This document shows, piece by piece, positions 23,791 through 36,200 of a stretch of 64,000 nucleotides of DNA (position 1 is the first letter of the stretch; every line of letters starts with the position of its first letter). The notes beneath the pieces are model-generated. The model had not been told where the DNA came from and did not search any database. It saw only the letters and a program-made list of their open reading frames with translations. Both the position numbers and the translations under genes were made by a program. Source of the stretch: Serripes groenlandicus (taxonomy: Eukaryota > Mollusca > Bivalvia > Cardiida > Cardiidae); contig JASEVX010000005.1 of the NCBI GenBank assembly GCA_031761405.1, positions 5,663,724 to 5,727,723 on the forward strand, given 5' to 3'.

Positions 23791-24207
23791 AGGAAGACAA
23801 GCTTTAACTACCTTTTCAGTCACGTGATGTAATGACTCGGAACACACAAAACATAGTGCAAACAAATTCTAGACTGAATTACGAATGCAAACATAAGCAA
23901 AAGTAAAATAAGTAAAATAAATTCCACTTATTCTAGGTATCGAAATAAAATCACTACGCCAATATAGACGAGTTTGTAAACATTGCACCGCGCAATTACC
24001 CTTTTTAAATTGCATCCCTTTGTTCCCTCTCGCAGGGGTGTAAACATCCAATCGCCTGCTCGCATTGGCGAGTGGAATGCAGGATCCGGCTTGTACGCAA
24101 TACTAGGCGCTAGTCCGAAATTATTCGTTCATGTCCTTAATCATAATGATATTCTGCATTGCTTAGCCTTTTCTCTCTTTTTCTCTCAATCCTTCAATGC
24201 CTTCATT

Positions 24208-24433
24208 TTAACCCTTTCCCACATGCAGCAAATCTGCAGCAGACGACTTTGAAAACATTTCCGGAAAAAAAATTGGAAAATCCCTTTAAATGAAAGTTCA
24301 ATACTAGAATAGAGTTGAAAAAAAAACATGGTGAGAAAAGAAGAAATTGCTTGTTTTGAGCAATTTCCTGTTTTGTCGACATGTTTTCAAAAAGCCGTCT
24401 GCTAGAAAGCGTCTATATGAGGGTAAGGGTTAA
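24208..24433. mobile_element. TTAA-type hairpin MITE
   Basis: TTAACCCTTTCCCACATGCA at the left end, TGAGGGTAAGGGTTAA at the right. Central stem GAAGAAATTGCTTGTTTTGA. Confidence 0.8.
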
Positions 24434-24754
24434 ATAGGCAAGTTTCTAATTTCTGATAAAACGATCAAAGTTTGTTCTACTATAACCTAATATGTGATTT
24501 CATACAAAGAGCAATAAAACACAAGGTTGTCTGTTGTGACTCACACATTATAAGTCACGAGCACCAAGAGCGCAGATCTTTTTGGATGAATTAAAAAAGG
24601 ATATCTGTTTCAACTGTTGAATGAAACACAATTAAAACATTTAAACACTTTTCAGTGTTGGATGTCCGTTCCCCTCTTGTTAAACAAAAATTAAATTTCA
24701 TCAGGTTATTTAGACCTTCCTGTCTGTTTTTCTTTTATTGAATAACAACACAAG

Positions 24755-27154
24755 AGGGCAGACATTGTACACTTTTGTAAGACTGTATGTATGACTTGTC
24801 CGAGCTTCACTGCAATTTTGGTAAATGTGCAAAATGCGTCTGCTGGCAGGTTGTCTCATGTGTACTCGTTTATGTAGACCTATTGCTTAACCCTTTCCGA
24901 CATATAACAAATCTGCAGCAGACGACTTTGAAAAATTATGAAAATTCTCTACAAAATAAAGAGGATATTTATTTGTTTTGAGTGGATATGGAATAAATAT
25001 GATACAAAAGTGATACAATTTTAATATTTTCATATTCTAATTGATGACGAAAGAATGGAACTATTTAGTGTCTTCGTACCTGCTCACACGCGGACGAATC
25101 TGTGTGAATGTCTTTTGTCCGCCATATTGAAAAGTTGTAACGAGAAAAAATATGGAACACATCTATTGGATTTATTTGTTTACTACACAATATCAGACAA
25201 TGACAATAAGTCTGATTTGTTAAATTTATGGAATTACGGACTTATGCATTAAACAATTATGACTTTTAAGGAAACAAAGGGAGGCCACTCGTATTTACTG
25301 AAAGGCTATATATCAACACAGTGGCCTCCCTTTAATAGTAAAAAAGGAGTTCCGGCATTCCTATATCACTCACAGTTTCGGTGATATCAGTGAGTGATAT
25401 GGATTTTACTTCACTGATAGAACACAGTATCTCATCATTTAGCATAAAATAAAATAAATTATTATTGAATATAGTTTAAAACATTGTGGCTTAATGTAAA
25501 ATTGCTCATAATGATCAATTCCTCTTTTACCACAATGTTTTCAAAATTCTTCTGCTTCAGATGCGTCAGAATGCATTTATAAGTGGGCAAGGGTAAAATG
25601 CTTTCACACTTACAACACATCTGCAGCAAGACAGAGCAGGGATAGATTTCATAGAATGTATACCATATTAATGATTTTGCTATTATTAGCAACGTAATGC
25701 CTTTATGTAATGTAATCCAAGTCCTTGCTACTTTTTGTGCAAGCAATGTGTTATATCATTCCTACCTATTAAAAATGTTAACAATGAAAAAATGGGAATA
25801 CATTTTTCGGCGATAGCTGTTTAACCTTAGTTTTGACCTAGATGTTAAACAAATGATATAGATTGTAGACCAATCAAATGTTGTAAGAAATTAAGGAAAT
25901 GAAACGTTTTGATTGGTTCATAGTTAAGTTGGCGATCCTACGAGAGGCACTACTAAGATGAAGTTTTAAAATGAAATGTTCTGCATACTAACCTTTAATT
26001 GTTTTCCTTAATGAAAATAATCGGTGAAAACGTATGAAATATAATATTTAAGAACAAAATATTAAATATCTTTGAAACATGATAAGTTTTCAGTTATTTT
26101 TAGTCAATTGATCAATTGAAATGTATACACCTCTTGGGAGCCTCGCGTAATCTTCAGTCATGTGACGTATTCTCGGCCTGGATAATCTATTTTCAGAAAC
26201 TGAAGCTGGATGGAGATGGCCAATTAGCATGTGGTAAACACATAGATTATTGGTATGATTTAGTAGTTGATACTGGGATAAAGATATAAACAAGTTGATT
26301 CCATCGTTTCCGTTTACTATTTAATAATTTCTGATTTCATAATGTTGGGTGACACGTGGTTATAAAAAGAAAAAGAGATACACAAAAAACGCGCAAGCTA
26401 CAATCGATTACCGATTCTATATCTTTTAAAGAACAATGTTCTAATCGAACAATGTTCCAACTGGTTTACGATTATAATGCATTACCAATTCAAGGAGCTG
26501 ACGAATTCTTAAATATACAACATCCCGCCCAAAAAGAAAATTTGTCCCCAAATTAACAAAAGATGTCTCCTTGAATGGTAACGAGTTGGAAGAATTGGAA
26601 ACAATGTAATTGGTTATCATAGTATAATCATAGCTCCTTTGATAATAAAGTAATGAATTGCATACATGCAACCCTGTAGACGCATTTTGACGCCTTTGCA
26701 ACAACCTTTTATTGAAAAAACATGTGGCTCAGTATGAGCGATATCTCTGTTTGTCCCAATATGTTCAACTCATTTCTAAAATTAACTTTTATTTGTAGAG
26801 ATTTTTCATATTTTTTTGCCGTGATGTTTTCAAAATCGACTGTTGAAGATTTTTTGTATATGTGAAAGGGCTTGTAACAATAAAGATCGATCAGTCTTCA
26901 TAACTTATAACTCTATCTGGATTCTAAACATTCTTTAAATGCCTAAGTATGCCTGAATGACGGGATAGCGAACAAACAAAAATGTTATTATACTATACTA
27001 CAACACAGATTCACCTTGATCTATGCTGGAAGTGAATCTTTGCAGGTCGGTTTTCCGATTGCATGTTTCAATTCACATTCAAAATTGACAGGTAAACACA
27101 ACATAGGCTAGGATACAGATTAAATACATGTTATGTACAGATAGTAATGAAGGG
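24755..27154. other. 3' flank of the right nucleotidase copy
   Basis: No gene seen; mirror of the left 3' flank. Contains MITE pieces (24,887-24,960; 25,470-25,600; 26,665-26,880) and a short GGGAGGCCACT/AGTGGCCTCCC inverted repeat at 25,278-25,335. Confidence 0.6.
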
Positions 27155-27267
27155 CTATGGGATACTGTATTCCCATTTACAAATTTTGTTAATCCTTCCC
27201 TCAGTCCGTGGATACACAGGATTGTGTCTCTGTAGATAGGTTTTGAACACATCACTGTCTAGGGAAT
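27155..27267 (-). CDS. Nucleotidase right copy, exon 10 (frameshifted)
   Basis: Acceptor ATTCTTTTAG. Encodes YLQRHNPVYPRTEGRI, then diverges: between ATTAA and ATTTGTA there are 4 extra bases relative to the left copy (near 27,186-27,192), giving NKICKWEYSIP and TAG at 27,155-27,157. The old GPI-tail sequence continues out of frame to about 27,080. Confidence 0.88.
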
Positions 27268-30200
27268 CTAAAAGAATAATAAGTACAACTAGAAAATGAT
27301 TTTCGAAAAAAGCGAATGTTTCCCAATTGCATAATCAGGGTTATGTGCTTAATTAGGTAAATCACCCTGTGAAGTTTGAAGACTCTTGGTCAAAATATTC
27401 TTGAGATATTTAGCATGATAACTATGAAACTTGTCAGTCATGCTTCATTTATTTTAAATATGCGTTAATAATTTAGACTTCTCCATATATGTAATGTCGT
27501 TGGCTATCACTGTATAATAGCTATCCTCTTTGATAGCAAAAAAGGAAATATTGGCACTAACTGTTAGGTACCCATCCTAAACATGGTATAATCGTCGCCC
27601 CCTTTATAATGTAATTTACAATAAACACTTATAGATACTCGTATATAATGTTGTTGGCTATCATGGTTTCATGAAACCCAAACTTGTCAGGCATGCTTCA
27701 TTTATTTAAAATATGCGTTAATAATTTAGACTTCTCCATATATGTAATGTCGTTGGCTATCACTGTATAATGGCCATCCTCTTTGATAGCAATGAAGGAA
27801 ATATTGGCACTAACTGTTAGATACCCTTCGTAAACATGGTATAATCGTTGCCCCCTTAATAATGTAATTTACATTAAACACTTATAGATACTCGTGTATA
27901 ATGTTGTTGGCTTTTGGGGTATAATCGTCACCCCCTTAATAACGTAATTTATAATAATCACTGATAGATACTCGTCGTATATATGTCGTTGGCTATCATG
28001 GTATACTTTTTACTGGATGCTTTTAATCAAGTACAAAAGCTTATAAGCTGTATGAAGCTTAACAAAATGAAAGGTCGCATTAATACAAATGAAGTCGTTA
28101 TAATGTAAATGAACACATATTAACGCGAAAAACAAGGTATAAAAGGAAAAAAAACTACGTAATTACATGTTTAACGCATAAGTCGTATAATGTTATTGGC
28201 TATCATGGTATAATCGTAGCTCCTTTTATACTAAAGTAATTTATAGTACATGTGTACTCACTGATAGAAAATCGTCGTATAATGTAATTGGCTATCATGG
28301 CATAATCGTAGCTCCTTTGAAAATAACGTAATTAATAGTACTCACTGATAGATACTCATCATATATTGTAATTGGCTATCATGGTATAATCGTAGCTCAT
28401 TTGAAAGCAAAGTAAGTAATAGTACTCACTGATAGATACTTGTCGTATAATGTAATTGGCTATCATGGTATAATCGTAGCGCCTTTGATAATAAAGTAAT
28501 TAATAGTACTCACTGATAGATACTCATCGTATATTGTAATTGGCTATCATGGTATAATCGTAGCTCATTTGAAAGTAAAGTAAGTAATAGTACTCACTGA
28601 TAGATACTTGTCGTATAATGTAATTGGCTATCATGGTATAATCGTAGCTCATTTGAAAGTAAAGTATTTAATAGTACTCACTGATAGATACTCGTCGTTA
28701 ATGTACTTGGCTATCATGGTATAATCGTAGCTCCTTTGATACTAAAGTAATTAATAGTACTTACTGATAGATACTCGTCGTATAATGTAATTGGCTATCA
28801 TGGTATAATCGTAGCTCCTTTGATAATAAAGTAATTAATAGTACTCACTGATATATAATCGTCGAATAATGAAATTGGCTATCACGGTATAATCGTAGCT
28901 CCTCTGATAATAAAGTAATTAATGGTACTCACTGCTAGATACTCATCGTTTAATGTAATTGGCTATCATGGTATAATCGTAGCTCCTTTGTTAGTAAATA
29001 ATTAATAGTACTGACTGATAGATAACCGTTGTATAATGTAATTGGCTATCATGGTATAATCGTAGCTCCTCTGATAATAAAGTAATTAATGGTACTCACT
29101 GATAGATACTCATCGTGTAATGTAATTGGCTATCATGGTATAATCGTAGCTCCTTTGTTAGTAAAGAATTAATAGTACTCACTGATAGATAACCGTTGTA
29201 TAATGTAATTGGCTATCATGGTATAATCGTAGCTCCTCTGATAATAAAGTAAGTAATCGTATTCACTGATAGATACTCGTCGTATAATGTAATTGGCTAC
29301 CATGGTATAATCGTAGCTTCTCTGATAATAAAGTAATTAATAGTATTCACTGATAGATACTCGTCGTATAATGTAATTGGCTATCATGGTATAATAAAAG
29401 CTCCTTTGATAATAAAGTAGTTAATAGTACCCACTAATAGATAACCGTTGTATAATGTAATTGGCTATCATGGTATAATCGTAGCTCCTCTGATAATAAA
29501 GTAATTAATAGTACTCACTGATAGATACTCGTCGTATAATGTTATTTGCTATCATGGTATAATCATAGCTCCTTTTATACTCAAGTAATTAATAGTACTC
29601 ACTGAAAGATACTCGTTGTATATTGTAATTGGCTATCATGGTATTATCGTAGCTCCTTTGATAATAAAGTAATTAATAGTTCTCACTGATAGATAATCGT
29701 CGTGTAATGTAATTGACTATCATGGTATAATCGTAGCTCCTCTGATAATAAAGTAATTAATAGTACTCACTGATAGATACTCATCGTGTAATGTAATTGG
29801 CTATCAAGGTATAATCGTAGCTCCTTTGTTAGTAAAGAATTAATAGTACTCACTGATAGATACTCATCGTGTATTTTAATTGGCTATCAAGGTATAATCG
29901 TAGCTCCTTTGATAATAAAATAATTAATAGTACTCACTGATATATACTCGTCGTAAAATATTATTGGCTATCATGGTATAATCGTAGCTCCTTAGATAAT
30001 AAAGTAATTAATAGTACTCACTGATAGATACTCGTCGTATAATGTGATTGGCTATCATGGTATAATCGTAGCTCCTTTGATAATAAAGTAATTAATAGTA
30101 CTCACTGATATATACTCGTCGTATAATATTATTGGCTATCATGGTATAATCGTAGCTCCTTTGATAATAAAGTAATTAATAGTGCTCACTGATATATACT

Positions 30201-33200
30201 CGTCGTACAATGTTATTAGCTATCATGGTATAACCTTCGCCCCCTTTGATAGTATAATCAATCATCAGAATGTTATAAACAGCTTCCGCGTCAAGTGGAC
30301 TGTATTTCGGCACGGAACAATTGAGGCATAATAATTCAAGGAAGACAACTCTTGAACCTGGTGGTTGACTAAGATCGTACACGACACGCGCCCCTGAAAC
30401 GAAGAAAGAAAACAAAGGTGTGTGTAAGGGAGGTAAACGGGTTTTATATCGAAAAAACTGATACGATCATGTGCAACAGTCTACATGATGCAATTGTAGT
30501 GACTTGTTTTAAATCTGAATAACATAAGAAATCTAGGATATACGTTTATACTCGATATATAAGTTACAGCATAATCACAAAATAGTGACACTTTCTTGCG
30601 ACATTGACATTCAACGTTTATTTGAACATGAACAAAATCAAGGAAATTATTCTTCATTTTAACTGCAATTTGACGACAATTAGACGTCATCACACTGACA
30701 CTGTCCACTATTGGACTTGTGAAGTCCATCTATGCAAGACCAGACCATCAACTTTGCGTAAATCATCTACGTAACAGGTTCATCACAGCTGCAGTAACCG
30801 CTGTCAGTTTTTTAGGATTCAGGGATAAGTTATCAAAACAGATTCTTCAAAACCGATTTATTCCAATCCATAAATAAAAAATAAATAAAATAAAAGTATG
30901 CGCTTTTTATCAGACGTGCTGCCTTATTGTTTATTATCACATACATCCGAGCACTGTACACACTCTTACAGAAACACATGGTCTCCGATATCGACGACCA
31001 GTGTTGCTTTTCTTTAATCGCTGAATATATATGATGAGAAAAACTAGTAAACACGTCACTGGCTGCTTTTAATCAAGTACAAAAGCCTAGAAGCTGTATG
31101 AAGCCGTTATAATGTAAATGAACACGTACTAAAGCGAAAAACATGTTATAACACAAAGAGAAAATACGTTATTACATGTTTAACGCATAAGTCGTAATAT
31201 CACAGGCGTCCAATAAATTCGGAAAAAATCTTACAAAATACCCTGTTAAGCAACTATAAATAGTCTCTCTATATGGTTCATATACTATAATAATAATAAT
31301 GACGTCTGAGTTAGCGATTGAGAACATTTGAGAGAAAAAAACAAAAAAACGTTTAACTACAAATAGTCTCTCTATATGATTCATATACTAGTGATGCCAA
31401 TTTTGTTTTCGTTAAAACAAATTTGGGAAAACCCACACAAGGAGTTGTTACTATAAATATCCTTTCTATAAGGTAGGCAACACAGACCGACGCTTGCATA
31501 GCTAATGAGGTCACGTGACCCTGGCCGGTCATAAACCTAGAAGATAATCAGGAAGTATTATTACATAACAAGTGTAACCCTTGTCGCCCTAAATGTTATT
31601 ATTTTGCAAATAATATTATTTTATGTCAAACGCGTGTTCCCTCGAATAACTAAGACATTGATTATAGGAGGTGGCTTCCTGTAGGGATGCTTAGAAATTT
31701 CGGACAAGGAGAATATTTAGACCTGCCAGCGTGACCACATATCGGGATTTCTCGTTGTCCTTACTAAGTACATTAATTTAAGGTAATGACTTTTAAAACG
31801 TCCCTTTTACACTCTATATACATGTGTGAGTTTTACAAATTAAAAACAAAAGACAAAGGCTAGTATATTAATTGAACATGTACATTTTTATTTAAGCGAA
31901 ATTCATACTGTATCTAAACAGTAAAACTGAATTGGTTACCTGCCTCATACGCTAAATTAGTTCGATAGTATGTTAAACCGGCAACCATTAAACAAGAGGC
32001 TCGCGCTAAATTTAAAAAAATCTGGTTCCTTACATGCTATGATATATTACACAGTAATTAGATGAAGAAGCCACGGCCCGTATTCACCAAAGTTTTCAAT
32101 TTAGATTTTTGACTAAAGCTAAATCTTAATATTTAGTTCACTTTTTGGATTCCCGGTAATTTAAATTTAGTCCGTATTTACCAACGCGTTTAAAACCGAT
32201 CTCAATTAAACCATGCATTCATCTATAGTCTATTTATAGATTTTACTTTCTCTCTTTTTTTTCACATAAATGGCATTTCAATGTTTCAATCATCCATTTG
32301 CTTTGTTTTTAACAATTTGACTTTCAATTCTTACATCGCGTGACCATAACAAAAAACACAACCTTGACATGTGTAAAACACGTCAGAAATTAGGAAATTC
32401 TATAAAGTATAATCATTGAAAACAGTTGAAAACATTATGGCAAAAGGAGTAACTGCTAATTTTGAGCAATGTCTCCTTTAGTCACGATGTTTTTTCAAAA
32501 TCCGTCTGCCACAAACACAAAAGGTCACAGATCTTAACACCAAAATTTGGGAGAGCCTATATGGGAAATGGCTACGTCATAGCGCCTGAGGATTTTACTC
32601 AAATCAACCGCGTCAGCACAAATTCCGCATTGGGATAGTTTCAGTGTTAATTGCATAATAAGATCATCAATTTGCATTTTTGTGCGGTAGGTAGGTTTTT
32701 GGTAATAAATCGTCATGAATTCATGATCAGACTGATCTCTTCCTCGCAAGGTTTTCCTCCTTTTCGTATGGTCTGGTACAAATCCTTTACACGACAAATT
32801 TGGGACAGAAGTGAAATATATTTTCATAAAGTAGAAAACATTGAAGCAAAAGGATAAATTCCTTGTTTGCAATTTCTCCTTTTGTCACAATGTTTTCAAA
32901 AGTCGTCTGCTGCAGCAGCTTCAAAATGCATATGTTATAAGGAAATGGTTAACAGAATATGGACTTCACCCACCCATTGAATTGTACATTTATTGTTTCA
33001 TTGAAAAGATTGGCTGCTTTAAGATTAATGTTGACTGTACGGACATTGTAGACGTGCCCACATTTTCTCTCTTGTCAGTGTTTCGGATTACGTTAACATT
33101 GAAATGCGTTTCCTTGAATTTCTGAATGCTAGTCACGACAAGAGTTCACATTATTGTCGTCCACTCGAGATTGTGCTTTTGTAATCCGACAGCTTTGATT

Positions 33201-36200
33201 TTCAATTGCTCCATTTGCCACAATAATTTAAACTCTTACTATCATTTATGGAGTTTTCTATGTTTTGCACTTGAAATCGTTGTGGCAAAAGGATAAATTG
33301 CTCATATTGAGCAATATCTGCATTTGTCACAATAATTTCAACACTTTTCAATTATCATACGATCGTTTATAGAGATTTTTTATATTTTGTACTTGATAAT
33401 TTCAAAGTCATCTGCTGCAGATTTGTTTTATGTGGAAAATGGTAAAACTAAAAACAGATGTTCTGTGTCAGCATTATTTGACAAAACATAATCATAACAG
33501 GGTGTGTGTTCAACAAGAATAGTTTTTGGTACAAATTGAAATTTATCATAACCTCTTGTCTATTTATCTTTAGTATTATATAAGTCACTTTCCATGATCA
33601 GTTTAACCAATAATCATTCACTTAAAACACTGACCCTGCCAGGTTAAATATCCTACATAAAAGTTATATCTTCAAATACCGATATCAGCATTACTGACTA
33701 AAGTTTAAATTGTTCTAAGGTTTGTGGATTTAAATGTTCTTAAATATTGCGGCATCTTTTTGACGCTTTGCGTCAAACATCCGTCTTGTATTCAACCTGG
33801 CATAATACGCTTGTCTCTCTGCTATGTTTTCCCATATAAGTAATAAGACAGAAAACATGATAGAATGAAAATTGTCATTTATTCAAATGACGAAATATAA
33901 AATATGGGCAGCAGCCCAGATAAAACAATTTATCTTCACATTTTACATAATAAAGACATAAAGGTATTGTATTATTTTATACGCGTTTAATTAAGCGAAA
34001 AGATTCGTTATAAAAATATACATGTGCAAAAATATTTGACAAAGAGTAACAATTGAGTTGCTCACCTGACATTTGTAAGAAAGCAAAGGGTCTATTATGG
34101 ATGTCGTAATTCGCCACCGAGTGCTCGAAGGCTTGTTTAAGATGGACACCTTTTATTTGTATCATATCAACATTGTTACCGAACGGTTGGACGGTCAGAA
34201 CTTGGCCCATTGATATGTCACCTGGTAGAAGAGAAATCAAAGTACGTTTAGTGTATTGTTGAACGTTATTCTTTCACAAATCGAATATGTCACACGTAAA
34301 AAGAACGGTGATATATTGTACACAAGAACGGTGATATATTGTACACAAGAACGGTGATATATTGTACACAAGAACGGTGATATATTGTACACAAGAACGG
34401 TGATATATTGTACACAAGAACGGTGATATAGTGTACACAAGAACGGTGATATATTGTACACAATAACGGTGATATAGTGTACACAAGAACGGTGATATAG
34501 TGTACACAAGAACGGTCATATATTGTACACAAGAACGGTCATATATTGTACACAAGAACGGTCATATATTGTACACAAGAACGGTGATATATGTACACAA
34601 GAACGGTGATATATTGTACACAAGAACGGCCATATATTGTACACAATAACGGTGATATATTGTACACAAGAACGGTGATATATTGTACACAAGAACGGTG
34701 ATGTATTGTACACAAGAACGGTGATATATTGTACACAAGAACGGTGATATATTGTACACAATAACGGTGATGTATTGTACACAAGAACGGTCATATATTG
34801 TACACAATAACGGTGATATATTGTACGCAAGAACGGTGATATATTGTACACAAGAACGGTGATAACACAAGAACGGTGATATATTGTACACAAGAACGGT
34901 GATATATTGTACACAAGAACGGTGATATATTGTACACAAGAACGGTGATATATTGTACACTAAGGAGACGACTACTATCGTACATGTATAGTAATCTCTT
35001 TGAGGTCGGACTGATCTTCTTTCTCGCATGTAGACGCTTTCTTGTGCCTCTTGAGCAGACGACTTTTTAAACTGTGCGGCAAAAGGAGAAATGGCTCAAA
35101 ATGAGCCATTTCTCCTTTACCACAGTATTTTCACAGTATATTCAATTATTATACTTTCATTTACAGAGATGTTTCATGGTTTTGCCTTTATATGTTCAAG
35201 GTCGTCTGCTGCAGAGTTGTTACACGTGGGAAAGGGTTTAAATTGTGTTGCTAATATTCACTATACGAACGTGTGCTACAATAGCGAAGCTTAAGGTCTT
35301 GTTTTAATGTGATTGGTCGAATATATCACAGAAATATCGAGTTTGTAACATTGAAATCGGTCGTATTATGTATTTGAAACACGAGTTGTTTATATTATTA
35401 ATAATAGTACGGAGGGACTGTGCAGTAAAGTGAGGTACCTGGTATAACTGAGTTTGATAATACCGACGGTGAAGATGAACATGATTTTGGCAATTCTAAT
35501 TTGATTAATTTAGGATGCCCTATGGACAAACATATGTTCCTTAAATGATGACTTAATGAATTAGATGTAATAATTGATACATGCTATAAACCATTCTTTA
35601 CTATTGGGTCACATCACACGAAAACCGACCTTCGATATGTTGAGACACATGTCAATCAAAATCAAACTCTCATCTGTGAGTCTCATATGGTTTTCGCTAT
35701 TAAGTCAAAGAAGCATTTAAAAGAGCTTCAGATACCCAGGGCAAATCTTTCGATTAAAACGCATTGATATGGAATTAAAACTTCAGTTACACCCTAAGAA
35801 ATTATGTCCTTTTTCCAGGTGTACTCAAGGTAATGATGGAATTTAAATGACCTAGATACTTCGCTGTTCGTGTTTACTTATTTAAATGACCTAGATACTT
35901 CGCTGTTCGTGTCACACTGACGTTTATGTATAACGACATAGTAATGTTAGTAAATACAATGAAGCCTGCAAGATGAGCCGTTCCACGAGCAATCCAACAT
36001 TATGGACTCTACGTAATGTATCAACCCAGATCAGCCTGCGCAATCCGCACAGGCTAATCCGAGCCGACATATTCCGTTTCAGGGTGATAGAGGTATAGAG
36101 TAATAATTCCTGAAACAGTAAATCCACACGAGGCGAAAAGTGTCTGTCCGGGTTAGCCGGCGCGGCATGCTTAGAGGCTAATCCGCAGAGTCCACACTGT

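Larger units (their letters stand above)
22786..24751. other. Spacer between the inverted arms, itself a direct duplication
   Basis: No gene is seen. The spacer holds two direct copies of a roughly 0.45-0.5 kb unit (about 22,800-23,275 and 24,313-24,754), each starting with a hairpin MITE half and ending with ...AACACAAGAGGGCA. Between them are tandem monomers of a molluscan repeat (23,290-23,790; shared phrase CCAAGGAACATTTGTGCC) and a unique AT-rich stretch with one intact TTAA-flanked MITE at its end. Confidence 0.75.

Noticed and set aside
34237..35029. Several 60-155 codon Tyr/Ser/Cys-rich ORFs
   Set aside because: Products of the 23-bp satellite; the left arm has only one unit at this place.
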